This document shows positions 1 to 9,800 of a stretch of 64,000 nucleotides of DNA, piece after piece. Within the stretch, counting starts at the first letter, position 1, and the number at the start of each line of letters is the position of its first letter. This DNA is from Acidobacteriota bacterium (GTDB lineage: Bacteria > Acidobacteriota > Terriglobia > Acidiferrales > UBA7541): NCBI GenBank assembly GCA_013287135.1, contig JABDEK010000011.1, forward strand, positions 1 to 64,000, given 5' to 3'. The position numbers were made by a program, and so were the translations under genes. The notes below the pieces were generated by a model. It had not been told where the DNA came from and searched no databases. It was given only the letters and a program-made list of their open reading frames with translations.

Positions 1-222
1 GGTGCCGTGGAAGGGGATCCGCTGATGCGGCCGTTCGCACATTCGCCGGCGATCTACGCGGCGTTGCAAGTGGGGCCTGTTTTGTTGGACGTGCTGGCGC
101 GCCACATGCAGCGCAGCCAATATAATTGTGAACGGCGTACCTGGTGGGTGCCGCAAACAGCAAGTACGGGGATGTCGATTTTCGCGGGGGTTCACAATAT
201 GAATCTGAAGACCCATCCATAA
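1..222 (+). CDS. C-terminal fragment of an unrecognised protein
   Basis: The frame is open from the first base of the window and stops at TAA 220-222, so this may be the end of a gene entering from the left. The 73 visible residues contain a hydrophobic stretch (AALQVGPVLLDVLA) and a Cys/Trp-containing tail. I recognise no family. It converges on the oxidase gene to the right, and a strong bidirectional hairpin lies between them, which fits the end of a real transcription unit. It could equally be chance open sequence in GC-rich DNA. Confidence 0.25.
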   Translation, partial: GAVEGDPLMRPFAHSPAIYAALQVGPVLLDVLARHMQRSQYNCERRTWWVPQTASTGMSIFAGVHNMNLKTHP

Positions 223-272
223 ATTTCGATTAGCGAGTTTGTAGCAATCTTTCTCTGGCGGGAAAGATCAGC

Positions 273-308
273 AAAGGACACCCGATTTCTCTCTCCCGGG
301 TGTCCTTT
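273..308. terminator. bidirectional Rho-independent terminator
   Basis: A perfect 12-bp stem (AAAGGACACCCG / CGGGTGTCCTTT) encloses a 12-nt loop. On the plus strand the stem runs into a T-rich tract (TTTTTGTTTT). On the minus strand it lies 12 bases past the oxidase stop codon and ends in CTTT. It therefore separates the convergent fragment on the left from the end of the polyamine operon. Confidence 0.8.
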
Positions 309-320
309 TTGTTTTGCGGA

Positions 321-1853
321 TTACTTGGAGAAGCCGGCGGCTGCGCGCGCTGCCGCTGGAGTAGAGCCGGCCAGGCGTTTTTCGGTCCAATCTGCAGCGC
401 GGCGCGAAGCTTCCACTGCCGCGTAGACCAGGGACTCCGGCCCCACGGAATCGGTGTTGGCAAAAACCACGCGTTCGAGCGGCTGGTTCGCCGCCGGCAT
501 TACTTTGGTAAAGATTCCGGGAGCCGACAGAAACATTGGGTGGCCTCGGCGGTAGACCTGTACTTCGATCGGATCGGGAGAGAATTCCGGCAGAAGCTTT
601 TGAAAATCGTGCAAAACATTCTGTGCGATTTTCTGGCAACCCGAGATTTGCAGAAGTTTGTCGCGGTGTAATTCCGACACCGGCGTGTAAAACGTGAGGA
701 TATTGTTTTTTTGTTTGTAGCCTGGCTGCGTTTGCATTACCCAATCCGCGACGACTACATCGCAAAACGTAGTGCCGGGGCACCAAGTATCGTACGCGCG
801 GTTGTACACAGGCTTGTCGTAGATCATGTTGATTACGAGATAAGGGCAATAGCGGAACGACCTCATCGCCTCGGTTTGATCGTCGGAGAGGTCCGATACG
901 ATTCTTGAGGTGATGAACTTCGGCGTAGCCATTACTACGAATTTTGCGGCGACCGTATGCAACGCGTTGTTTTGAAAGTAAGTGATGTGAACTTCGGTTT
1001 TCTGCGGGTCCACCGAAACGATTGTGGCGCCGGCGATCATCCTGTCGACTGATTTCACTTGAAGAGATTGGGCGAGCTTTTGTGCCAGGGTAGCGTTTCC
1101 GCCGGGCAGCGTGATGCGCGAATCGTGTTCGGCTTCTCCTGCCATGTCTTTTAGCTCATCCAAGGCGACCATGGTGGAGGTGTCGTCCGAGGTCGCGCCG
1201 TAATTGGACGGGCCATAGGTGTCCCACCACAGCTTTACTTCCGGTGCGTAGGATTTTAGATATTTTGAGAGCGGAGTATTGTCGAATTGTTCCTGGTTCT
1301 TGTCGTTGGCCAGTACCAGCATGTCTTTTCGGAACTTTTTGAAGCTTTCGCGCACCGAAGCGGAGTAAGGAAGTTCGTCAAGACCGGCGCCCCAGGTGTC
1401 GGCCACCCATTTACCATTCACGATTGTTGGATCGGCGCAATTGATTGGTATCGGCGCCAGCCCTAATTCGCGCGCGAGATGATCGCTGGCGGTGCCGGTG
1501 TAGTCGAAAGCAGAACCGGTGCAGAACGGCTGACCTTGATACTCTTCCATCGTTGCATTGCCACCCCAGTGCGCTTCTTTTTCCAGGAGCAGGAAATCGT
1601 GAGCCCGCAAGAAATAGGCCGCACTCAGGCCGCCAATGCCCCCGCCGACGATCACAACGTCGTAGCGTTTAGAAATTGGAGGCTTCGCAAATGTGTGGCC
1701 GTCGCGGACTTGATGGCAGATTTCGAAATGGTCGCCGTCAACTTGCGGAGCAGGGGAATCTTCTGCGGCAAGGAGCGATACATCCACCGGGCACCCCGCG
1801 GCCATGGAGCCAACCACGATAAACTTCAGGAAATCCCTTCGACTATCGGTCAT
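321..1853 (-). CDS. Tat-exported FAD-dependent amine oxidase-like oxidoreductase
   Basis: A 510-residue flavoprotein of the amine oxidase / protoporphyrinogen-oxidase-like superfamily. The N-terminus has a textbook twin-arginine signal (SRRDFLK) followed by a hydrophobic stretch ending near AAGC, so folded export to the periplasm, possibly as a lipoprotein, is expected. An FAD-binding Rossmann motif (VVIVGGGIGGLSAAYFL) follows at about residues 66-82, then an acidic residue and the GG doublet typical of this family. It is the last gene of the Pot-type transporter operon, and its ATG overlaps the stop of the PotC-like permease gene (TAATG). From that context I infer oxidation of a polyamine or related amine outside the cytoplasm. 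The exact substrate is unknown. A general FAD-dependent desaturase-like role is the alternative. Confidence 0.8.
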   Translation of the reverse strand: MTDSRRDFLKFIVVGSMAAGCPVDVSLLAAEDSPAPQVDGDHFEICHQVRDGHTFAKPPISKRYDVVIVGGGIGGLSAAYFLRAHDFLLLEKEAHWGGNATMEEYQGQPFCTGSAFDYTGTASDHLARELGLAPIPINCADPTIVNGKWVADTWGAGLDELPYSASVRESFKKFRKDMLVLANDKNQEQFDNTPLSKYLKSYAPEVKLWWDTYGPSNYGATSDDTSTMVALDELKDMAGEAEHDSRITLPGGNATLAQKLAQSLQVKSVDRMIAGATIVSVDPQKTEVHITYFQNNALHTVAAKFVVMATPKFITSRIVSDLSDDQTEAMRSFRYCPYLVINMIYDKPVYNRAYDTWCPGTTFCDVVVADWVMQTQPGYKQKNNILTFYTPVSELHRDKLLQISGCQKIAQNVLHDFQKLLPEFSPDPIEVQVYRRGHPMFLSAPGIFTKVMPAANQPLERVVFANTDSVGPESLVYAAVEASRRAADWTEKRLAGSTPAAARAAAGFSK

Positions 1854-2701
1854 TATGTTTCTCCTTCGAGAGATGAAGGCAACAAGGCTGTCGCCGTTTG
1901 GACATCTCCTGCGAGTTGTGTGCGCGTGCGCAGCCGGTACCAGATAAGTATTGTGGCGATGGAGAACAAAAGGATCAGGGTGGAGATGGCGTTTATTTCG
2001 GGCGTGATTCCACGGCGCAGGCGCGACCAGATTTCAAGCGGCAGAGTGTTGTCACGCCCAATCAGGAAAAAAGTGACGGCGATTTCGTCGAGCGAGAGCG
2101 TAAAAATTAGGAGAGCTGCGGCAATCAGCGAGACACGGAGGTTTGGAAACGTGATGCGCCAGAAAGTTTTCCAATGATTTGCGCCCAAGTCCAAGGAGGC
2201 TTCTTCCTGCGCGCGATCCATTTTCTGGAGTCCAGCGAAAATCTCTGTGGTAGCGACAGAAATCAGTGCTGTGCCATGGCCCAGGATCACCGTAACCAAG
2301 CTCAGCTTCATGCCCACACCGACGAAAAGCATCAGCAGCGATAGCCCAGTAATAATTCCCGGGAGAATTAATGGCAGGAGAACGAGACGCCGGAACAGGG
2401 CTTTTCCGGGAAATTGCGCGCGATCTAGCGCCAGCGCGGCGGGCAAGCCAAGACCGAGCGCGATGGCGACGGCCAGGGCTGCGACGATCACGCTGTTAAG
2501 CACAGTATCCCAAAGGGACGCGTCGGCAAAAAGCTGACGATACCAGTCCAGGGTCCAGCCGGACGGGGGAAATCCTCCGACACCGGAACCATTGAATGAA
2601 TACACAATCAAAACGACGATTGGAAAATACAGGAAGAGATAGGCGAACAACGCGTAAGCGCCGAGAAACGGAGAGCGCGAGGACTGGGATGTGCCGCTCA
2701 T
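1853..2701 (-). CDS. potC: ABC transporter permease, spermidine/putrescine type (PotC-like)
   Basis: Inner-membrane permease of the binding-protein-dependent ABC importer family, about 282 residues with six predicted membrane segments. The first is around ALFAYLFLYFPIVVLIVYSF. The cytoplasmic EAA loop is recognisable (EEASLDLGANHWKTFWRITF); it docks on the ATPase. I chose the ATG at 2701 because it overlaps the stop of the upstream permease as ATGA; the longer reading from 2770 would run deep into that gene. The gene's own stop overlaps the oxidase start. It forms a heterodimeric channel with the PotB-like partner. Polyamine specificity is inferred from family resemblance and the clustered catabolic genes. 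Confidence 0.88.
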   Translation of the reverse strand: MSGTSQSSRSPFLGAYALFAYLFLYFPIVVLIVYSFNGSGVGGFPPSGWTLDWYRQLFADASLWDTVLNSVIVAALAVAIALGLGLPAALALDRAQFPGKALFRRLVLLPLILPGIITGLSLLMLFVGVGMKLSLVTVILGHGTALISVATTEIFAGLQKMDRAQEEASLDLGANHWKTFWRITFPNLRVSLIAAALLIFTLSLDEIAVTFFLIGRDNTLPLEIWSRLRRGITPEINAISTLILLFSIATILIWYRLRTRTQLAGDVQTATALLPSSLEGET

Positions 2702-3546
2702 GAAATTGTGAACCTTTTTTCCAGGCGTTCGGTGGCCAACAGAAGCGTGACTACCAGCAGAAGCATGCAAAACGAAATTGCCGCGCCGAGCGGCCAGTTA
2801 TAAGCAGCGCCAAACAAGCTGACCACAATGTTGGAAATCATGACGCCGCTGGGACCGCCCACAAGAAGAGGAGCCAGAAAATCTCCCAGCGTAAGGACAA
2901 ACGCGAACGTGGCCCCCGCCAGGATTCCGGGCAGCGAGAGCGGCAGGATCACGCGGAGAAACGTGGAGAAAGGAGACGCTCCAAGATCGTGCGAAGCTTC
3001 CACCAGGTTGCGCGGAACATGTTCGAGCGAAGCGTAAATCGGCAGGAATGTGAACGGCGTGTAGATGTGCGTGAGTGTGAGTATGACGGCGAAGGGGCTG
3101 TAGAGAAAAAACTCAACGGGCCGATGTGTGATGTGAAGATACTGAAGAAATCCGTTCAGCACACCATCGCTTCCAAGAATAGTTTTCCAGGCGTACCCGC
3201 GCACCAGATAACTGGCCCACAACGGAATAATCACGAGTTGGTAGAGCAGATCTTTGCGCTTTGCCGCGTGGAACGAAAGGTAATAGGCGAGCGGATAGCC
3301 GAGCAGCAGAGCCAGCAAAGTTACCGCGCCGGCAATTCTGATCGAACGGAGCAATACAGTTAGATAGAGCGGGTTGCGAAATAGCTGCGCGTAATTCTGC
3401 AGGTTCCAATTGTGCACGATCGTTTGCAGCGGCGAAACAGACCAGAAGCTGTAGCAGAAAAGAATCGCATACGGCGCCGTGAGGAAAAATGTGACCCACA
3501 AAAGGGGCGGGATAGTGACGGCGGATTTGTATGCGCGAGAATACAT
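2698..3546 (-). CDS. potB: ABC transporter permease, spermidine/putrescine type (PotB-like)
   Basis: A 282-residue permease with about six membrane helices. The N-terminal helix resembles PotB (PPLLWVTFFLTAPYAILFCY). The EAA loop reads EASHDLGASPFSTFLRVILP. It starts 3 bases after the stop of the ATPase gene and overlaps the PotC-like gene by ATGA, so the two permeases are translationally coupled. Function: one half of the transmembrane channel of a polyamine-type importer. Close relatives also move other organic cations or sulfonates, so the substrate remains an inference. Confidence 0.88.
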   Translation of the reverse strand: MYSRAYKSAVTIPPLLWVTFFLTAPYAILFCYSFWSVSPLQTIVHNWNLQNYAQLFRNPLYLTVLLRSIRIAGAVTLLALLLGYPLAYYLSFHAAKRKDLLYQLVIIPLWASYLVRGYAWKTILGSDGVLNGFLQYLHITHRPVEFFLYSPFAVILTLTHIYTPFTFLPIYASLEHVPRNLVEASHDLGASPFSTFLRVILPLSLPGILAGATFAFVLTLGDFLAPLLVGGPSGVMISNIVVSLFGAAYNWPLGAAISFCMLLLVVTLLLATERLEKRFTIS

Positions 3547-3549
3547 ATT

Positions 3550-4647
3550 TTATGTGTCGCTGCTTTCGAGCACGCGAACCGCATCGCTGGCGTTGAACTC
3601 GAACTTCTGCCGGCCGGTTAGAGAGCCGGGACTGGGAACGCGCGCGCGTATTAGGTACGAATTGCCGCAATCGATTTCGAGCAAGTCCATGGCGCCGCCA
3701 AAAGTTTGATTTTTGATTTGGCCTTGAAACTGGGCAGTCGCTCCCGAGGATGCGGCAGGTTGAGCACTCAAAGCGAGACGTATGGATTCAGGCCGCAGAG
3801 AAAACGTGGCTGGACCGGGAGGCTCTGATGACGGCCACGCGATCGGTCCAGTGGTGGCGGTTCCTTCGCGAACTTCGGCGCGCAGCAGATTTGTTTGACC
3901 GATGAATTGGGCGGCGTACGCCGTTTTCGGACATCCGTAGATTTCGCGCGGCTCGGCAACTTGTTCGAGCCTTCCGGCGCGCAAGAGCGCGATGCGATCG
4001 GAAAGCGCCATGGCTTCTTCCTGGTCATGGGTGACAAAAATAAAAGTGATGCCCACCTCGCGCTGCAGCGACTTCAATTCAATCTGCATCTGGCGACGCA
4101 GATTGGCGTCAAGCGCTGAAAGAGGCTCGTCGAGCAGCAGAACGCGAGGCCGATTCACGAGCGCACGGGCCAGGGCGACGCGCTGTTGCTGTCCACCGCT
4201 CAATCGCGAGGGAGCCGAACGCTCAAATTCGCTGATCTTTACCATGGCCAGCGCTTGCCTGACGCGGGCAGGGATTTCGTCACGTGGAACTAACTTCGCT
4301 CGAAGCCCGTAGGCGACGTTGTCAAAAACGGAAAGATGCGGAAAAATCGCATAACTTTGAAATACGGTGTTTACTTGCCGCCGGTAGGCGGGAATTTTGT
4401 CGAGACGTTCGCCGCCCATCCAGATTTCACCGCCATCTAGTTGTTCAAAGCCGGCAATCAAGCGAAGCAGAGTAGTTTTTCCGGAGCCACTTTCACCGAG
4501 AATCGTGAGGAATTCGCCGGAAGCTACTTCCAGTGAAATTCCGCGGAGAACTGGACGCTTAGCAAATTGTTTTTCAACTTTTCGGATGGAAAGAAGCGCC
4601 TCGGAAGGAGCGCGTTTGTCTGATGCCGATGAAGAGGCGGCACTCAA
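3550..4647 (-). CDS. potA: ABC transporter ATP-binding protein (PotA-like)
   Basis: The ATPase subunit of the importer, 365 residues. Walker A is GESGSGKT (about 51-58), followed by a Q-loop (VFQSYAIFPH), the signature LSGGQQQR, Walker B with its catalytic Glu (VLLLDEP) and the switch His (FVTHD). A C-terminal TOBE-like regulatory domain of about 120 residues follows, as in PotA/CysA proteins. No ATG is available; the best start is TTG at 4647, with a weak ribosome site, so the first residues are uncertain. It sits between the binding protein and the permeases in one operon. In this window it is the only ABC ATPase matching these permeases. Confidence 0.9.
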   Translation of the reverse strand: MSAASSSASDKRAPSEALLSIRKVEKQFAKRPVLRGISLEVASGEFLTILGESGSGKTTLLRLIAGFEQLDGGEIWMGGERLDKIPAYRRQVNTVFQSYAIFPHLSVFDNVAYGLRAKLVPRDEIPARVRQALAMVKISEFERSAPSRLSGGQQQRVALARALVNRPRVLLLDEPLSALDANLRRQMQIELKSLQREVGITFIFVTHDQEEAMALSDRIALLRAGRLEQVAEPREIYGCPKTAYAAQFIGQTNLLRAEVREGTATTGPIAWPSSEPPGPATFSLRPESIRLALSAQPAASSGATAQFQGQIKNQTFGGAMDLLEIDCGNSYLIRARVPSPGSLTGRQKFEFNASDAVRVLESSDT

Positions 4648-4741
4648 GAACGATCACCGCAAAAATATCTGTAGCTGAAAGGCGCCGGGACGGCAGCCGA
4701 AAGTCTGCAGGCGGCGCCGTGACGCTTGGAAAACCTAGAAA

Positions 4742-5809
4742 TCACTGGGCTGCCTTCACTTCATTCCAAATTTCGTTGTACTTGTCGCGACGCGGATATT
4801 GCTGCCAGAAATAAATGTGCGTCATGTATTCATCCACGTGATCGAGGTGCAGAGACTTTTTCTGATCGTCGCTCATAAACTGGGAAGACTGTGGATTGGC
4901 GGGGTCGTAACCTGTGACGTCTGCGACGAGTTTCTGCGTCTTGGCTTCAGTCATGTATTCCAGAAAATCTGTGGCCAGTTCTTTATTCTCGCTCGCCGAG
5001 GTGATCATCAGATGGTCGATCCATCCGGTCGTATTTTCTTTGGGAATCGTTTCGCCGATGGGGAATCCAACCTTGCGCAGGTTATTGGTCATTAGGGGCC
5101 AACCCATTCCGGCAACAATTTCGTGATTCTCGAATAGGTTGGTAAGTTCGCCGCCGGTGGCCCACACTTTTCGGATATTTGCTTTCAGCTCGATGAGTTT
5201 CTTCTTAACGTTTTCGAGCTCCTGGTCGGTCAGGTTGTAAAGGTGGCTCGGATCTGGTTTATCGTAGCCGAGAACCTGCGCGGCCAGGCAGATGGTAGAA
5301 AGGTCATCCCACACGGAAATTTTCCCTTTTAGGCTCGGATCCCAGAGCACCGACCAACTGTCCGGCGGAGTTTTGAAATATGTGGTGTCGTACAGCAGGG
5401 GATTCGGACCCCACACGAATGGCACGCCATAAACCTTACCGTTAACACGGACCAACGGGGCGTCCCGCAGCCGCGCAGACAGCTGCGAATACGAAGGAAG
5501 TTTTGAAAGATCGAGCGGCGCGGCCAAGCCTGCGACGGCGATGGAGGTGACCACGTCGCTCGACGGAGAAATCACATCGTAATTGCTCGCACTGCCTCCT
5601 CGAAGTTTTGCCACTAGTTCGTCGCTGGTGCCCATGTATGCGGCCGTAATTTTGCAGTGATGCGATTCTTCGAACGGACGCACGAATAGAGGATCGGCGT
5701 ACCCTTCCCATACCAGCAAACTCAGCGTGGGCATTTTCTTCGAGCATCCCGCCGCGGCGGAAATCAGAGCGGCGGCGATCGACAAGATCGTAATTGACTG
5801 TTTTTTCAT
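4742..5809 (-). CDS. potD: Spermidine/putrescine-type periplasmic binding protein, lipoprotein (PotD-like)
   Basis: A 355-residue extracytoplasmic solute-binding protein. It begins with a short basic signal and a lipobox-like ISAAAGC, so it is probably membrane-anchored through Cys22. Family hallmarks include LLVWEGYADPLFVRPFEE near the mature N-terminus, VPFVWGPNPLLYDT in the middle, and a C-terminal EIWNEVKAA. These match the bacterial PotD/PotF-like (SBP_bac) group. It is the first transporter gene after the regulator and precedes PotA with a gap of about 94 bases. The protein would capture polyamines and hand them to the PotB/PotC channel. Ligand identity cannot be fixed from sequence alone. 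Confidence 0.88.
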   Translation of the reverse strand: MKKQSITILSIAAALISAAAGCSKKMPTLSLLVWEGYADPLFVRPFEESHHCKITAAYMGTSDELVAKLRGGSASNYDVISPSSDVVTSIAVAGLAAPLDLSKLPSYSQLSARLRDAPLVRVNGKVYGVPFVWGPNPLLYDTTYFKTPPDSWSVLWDPSLKGKISVWDDLSTICLAAQVLGYDKPDPSHLYNLTDQELENVKKKLIELKANIRKVWATGGELTNLFENHEIVAGMGWPLMTNNLRKVGFPIGETIPKENTTGWIDHLMITSASENKELATDFLEYMTEAKTQKLVADVTGYDPANPQSSQFMSDDQKKSLHLDHVDEYMTHIYFWQQYPRRDKYNEIWNEVKAAQ

Positions 5810-5868
5810 GACTATGAGTCTGCTTCCTTCGATCTCCTCGACCCGTGCAAATTCCGATCATCGCCGAC

Positions 5869-6702
5869 TTAAAATGTTGGCGGCGTGTTCACCCACAGCA
5901 CCAACGTTTCTTTGTTCCCGGGGTTCTTCCAGTGATGTTCGTTGCTGCTTTCGAAATAAAAACTATCTCCTTCGTCGAGCGTGTGCTTTTCCCCGCCGTC
6001 CAACTCGATTTCCAGCGAGCCGCGCAGGATATAAAGAAATTCCTCGCCCTCGTGCGCGTAGGATTCTCCGCTGCCGGCTGATGGGGCGATGCGAAACAGG
6101 TGCGGCTCCATCATGGTGGTGGCGCCCCAGGAGAGAAGCTCCATGCGCACGCCGGGGCCAGCTTCCAGAACTTTTCTATCCGACGGTCGTACGCGTCCTG
6201 GATTGGCGTCGGACGGATTAAAGAGAGAAAGAATATTTACACGGTAAAAGCGGGCGAGGCGGCGCAGCGTGGCGACGGACGCGGTCATCTGACTGCGTTC
6301 CAGCGCGCTCAGAAACCCAACGGAGACATTGGCTGCGCGGGCCACTTGCGAAAGCGAGGCTTTGCGTTCCAGTCGCAAACGCCGCAGACGCGGACCGACC
6401 GGGTTGGCCTTCGGGCGGCTACTCGTTTGCGGCAACATTTTCTGGGTCTTCAGCAGATGGACGATGGCCGGGGCGTTCATTCCACGCGCGCGCCGGAGGA
6501 ACTGGGCACGTTTCAAGATGCGAAGGTCGGCGGACGTGTACATACGATAGCGGCTGCGAGTGCGGACAGGCGAAACCAGTCCGAGATTTTCCCAGGAACG
6601 AAGAATGGACGGCGAAATTCCCACAATTCGCGCGACGTCACCAATGCGCAATTGACCGTTGGCGCGCGCTTTCTTAGGCGAACGCTTGTGAGGCGGAGTC
6701 AA
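5869..6702 (-). CDS. Three-domain regulator: MerR-type HTH + XRE-type HTH + cupin sensor
   Basis: A 277-residue protein with two DNA-binding modules and a sensor. Residues about 17-88 are a MerR-like winged helix (RIGDVARIVGISPSILRSWE, then YRMYTSADL). Residues about 103-160 are an XRE/HTH_3 domain (LRRLRLERKASLSQVARAA, VSVGFLSALERSQ). Residues about 190-277 are a cupin_2 barrel (HEGEEFLYILRGSLEIEL, then DSFYFESSNEHHW). XRE-cupin proteins such as PuuR control putrescine use in other bacteria. The extra MerR module is unusual. It starts with TTG at 6702, eight bases after AAGGGA, and heads the Pot operon divergently from the TonB receptor. It is the natural candidate to control both sides. Confidence 0.85.
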   Translation of the reverse strand: MTPPHKRSPKKARANGQLRIGDVARIVGISPSILRSWENLGLVSPVRTRSRYRMYTSADLRILKRAQFLRRARGMNAPAIVHLLKTQKMLPQTSSRPKANPVGPRLRRLRLERKASLSQVARAANVSVGFLSALERSQMTASVATLRRLARFYRVNILSLFNPSDANPGRVRPSDRKVLEAGPGVRMELLSWGATTMMEPHLFRIAPSAGSGESYAHEGEEFLYILRGSLEIELDGGEKHTLDEGDSFYFESSNEHHWKNPGNKETLVLWVNTPPTF

Positions 6703-6749
6703 CTCAATTTTCCCTTGACAACCCGTGGGCCATCTTCTAAGGTTCCCGG

Positions 6750-6779
6750 ATTATAGTAAGGTTTTTTCCAAAGCTGCAA
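6750..6779 (-). promoter_or_regulatory. sigma-70-like promoter for the regulator/Pot operon
   Basis: Read on the minus strand: TTGCAG (6779-6774), an 18-base spacer, then a perfect TATAAT (6755-6750). Transcription would start near 6743, giving a leader of about 40 bases before the regulator's TTG start. The intergenic space is only 142 bases, so a regulator bound here could affect the divergent TonB-receptor promoter as well. Confidence 0.6.
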
Positions 6780-6844
6780 CCGAAAAAAGTTGGGTGAGGC
6801 GTCTCGGGGGGTCGGTGGCGCCAGCTTTTCCTAGAGGAGCGGCG

Positions 6845-9800
6845 ATGACTTCGAAAGCATGGGCGCGGGTGTGTCTATTTGTGTTTGTGGCGTTACTTTC
6901 GAACAGAACGGCTAGGGCCCAAACCAACGGAACGATTCGCGGGACGGTCGTGGATCAAACCGGCGCGGTAGTGCCGGGCACCGTGGTCACTGTGACTCTG
7001 TCCGGAACGGACACGACGCGATCGGCTACAGCGGACAAAGATGGTGCTTTCGATATCCCTGAACTAGCGGTAGGGAACTACAACCTCACGGCCGACGCCA
7101 AAGGCTTCAAGAAGTTTGTCTCGAGAGATATTCCCGTTACCATCGGCCACGTAATTCTCGTCACAGTAAACCTTCAGCTTGGCGGTTCCACAGAAACGGT
7201 AACAGTGGAGGCCAACGCCGCGCAGGTAGAGACGACCAGCACCCAACTCGGCGCGGTTATGACGGATACATCCATTCGCGAGCTGCCTCTAAATCAGCGG
7301 AACGCGTACGCGTTGTTGCAGCTTCAACCCGGCGTGCAATCACAGCTCGGCGCTGACCTTTTCTACGGCAGCGACAATCCCGGTGTAGTTTCGGTGAATG
7401 GTGGTCGCGGACGTTCCAACAACTACATGGTGAACGGCGGAGACGGCAACGACATTTTCGTCAATGGTCCGGCGATTCAGCCTTCGCCTGATGCCATTGA
7501 AGAGTTCCGCGTGATCACGAATACTTTCGACGCGGAATATGGACGGAACTCGGGATCAGTCGTCAACGTGGTCACGAAATCCGGGACCAATAGCGTCCAT
7601 GGCGACTTCTACGAATTCCTTCGCAACCAGGCGCTCAACACCAAGGGATATTTCGATCCGCGCGTGCCGGATTACAAACAGAATCAGTTCGGAGCCACCA
7701 TTGGCGGGCCGATCAAAAAAGATAAAACATTCATCTTTGGTTCATACGAAGGGAACCGGCTGATTCAAGGAATCCCTTCTGGGAACGTATTTTTGCCAAC
7801 TTCGGACGAAGCTGGCGGAAACTTTGGAGGCCCACTCGGCGGCACGCTGAACGATCAATACTTCGCAAACATCCTCGGGAACCGCACGACGGGCAGCACC
7901 ACCGGCACGACTTGCAATTCGGCCGCGATGGCCGAGCAAGCGGCAAACCTTGTGCCTGTAATCGGTGTCACAGGCGCCGTTGGAAGTTCCTACGCAAACA
8001 TTTTTCCGAACGGCGTGGTTCCCACGGAATGCTTTGATCCCACCGCTGTGGCCCTTTACAAGAATTACGTTGCGCCGTTCGGAACTGGTCAACTGCAAAC
8101 AATTCCAAATTTGCACCAGCGCGATGACCAGTTCACGATTCGCTTTGATCACAAGATCACTCAATTTCAGCAGTTCAGCGCTTATTACTATTTTGACGAT
8201 AACGATCACACTCAGCCGTTCGCTTTTTTTCAAGCTGCAGGCGCAAACGTTCCCGGCTTCGGCTCCGCTTTCAAAACCCGCGTGCAGCAATGGAACCTAA
8301 GCCACACATGGACGATCGGTTCCACCGCGATCAACGAATTCCGATTCAATTATTTTCGTGAGGCGCAGCGGACTCTGAACCATCCGCTTAGTACGTTCGC
8401 GAGTGTGCAAGATACTTGTGTAACCATCGCTCCCTCCAATTGCTTCGCTGATCCGACCCTCCCTGCCGGCGCAGGCATTACCACCAATCTACCGGGGAGG
8501 GTAGGCGTTCCTTACCTCAGCGTTTCAGGCGGCTTTGCCATCGGTAACAATTCGGAAGGCGAGTTGCCGCAAGTGGGCAATACCTTCCAGTGGACGGACA
8601 ACTACACAAAGATTCTCGGAAAGCACACCACGAAATTCGGCGTGGACGTTCGCCGCGAGCGCTTCGATCAATTCCTCTACTACAACATAAACGGCTTGTT
8701 CACCTTCGATAACACTGCTTCAGGCGACGCGCCATCCGGGCCTAGCGATGCTTATCCGGCGTATTTCCTGGGCACCCCGGTGACCTATTCGCAAGGCGCA
8801 GCGCAGGGCGAAAATATTCGTAACACCAACTTCTACTTGTTCGCTCAAGACAGTTACAAAATAAAACCGAACCTCACCTTGAATTACGGGCTGCGCTGGG
8901 AGCTCAATACCCCGTACTACGATACTGGCAATCGACTCCAAACGTTTCGGCCGGGCCAGTTGACCACCCAATATCCCTGCTTTACCTACACCGCTGGATC
9001 CATCGCCTCAGGGATTCCGCCGGGCGATTGCAGCGAGGGCAGTCCAAACAACTCGGTAAATCCAGTGGGCCTGGTATTCCCCGGCGACAAAGGAGTCCCC
9101 CGCGGTTTGACCTCAACCGATTACAAGGGTTTTGCTCCGCGCATCGGTTTAGCCTGGAGCCCAGGGTGGACGGACGGTTGGCTTGCGAAGCTGACGGGAG
9201 GCCCGGGCAACTCGAGTATTCGAATGGGATGGGGACTTTTCTACAATCCCATCGAACAGTTGGTGCTCGAGCAATTCAGCGCTGAGCCGCCGTTCGGCGG
9301 AAGCTCGTCGTTGTCGACGCCGCTGCTTAATACGCCTTTTATTTCTCAACAGGGTGTCCAGTCGCCGAATCCGTTCAGCGGTGTGATCAACCAGACTCCC
9401 ACTACGCCGTGTCCTGCTGCGGGAGGCCCTCCTGGTTGCGTTGACTGGGCTTCATTCCGGCCCATCCTGTTGTTCGGGGAATTTGCCCCGCATCTGAAAA
9501 CGCAATACGCCGAGCAATACAACCTCACCATCGAGCGTCAAGTGTCGAAATCGATGGTCGCGCGCGTGGCTTATGTCGGCACGCAAGCTCACCATCTTTT
9601 GGCGTCGCACGACATCAATTACGGCCACGCTGAAACCTGTCTTGAATTGAACGAAATAGCCGCGGGCAGTTGCGGAACTTTTGGTTCTGACAGTTCCTAT
9701 TTTGTTCCGGCGGGTACGGTAATTCCGACTTACAACGGCCCAATAGGAGGGCCGCCGACTACTTGCAGCGGTCTATTTTTGCCCTACAACGCCGGGGCGG

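Noticed and set aside
6715-6755. Plus-strand promoter for the TonB receptor using TTGACA at 6715 and TATAGT near 6752
   Set aside because: The spacer would be about 31 bases, too long for a sigma-70 promoter. The receptor's real promoter is not obvious.
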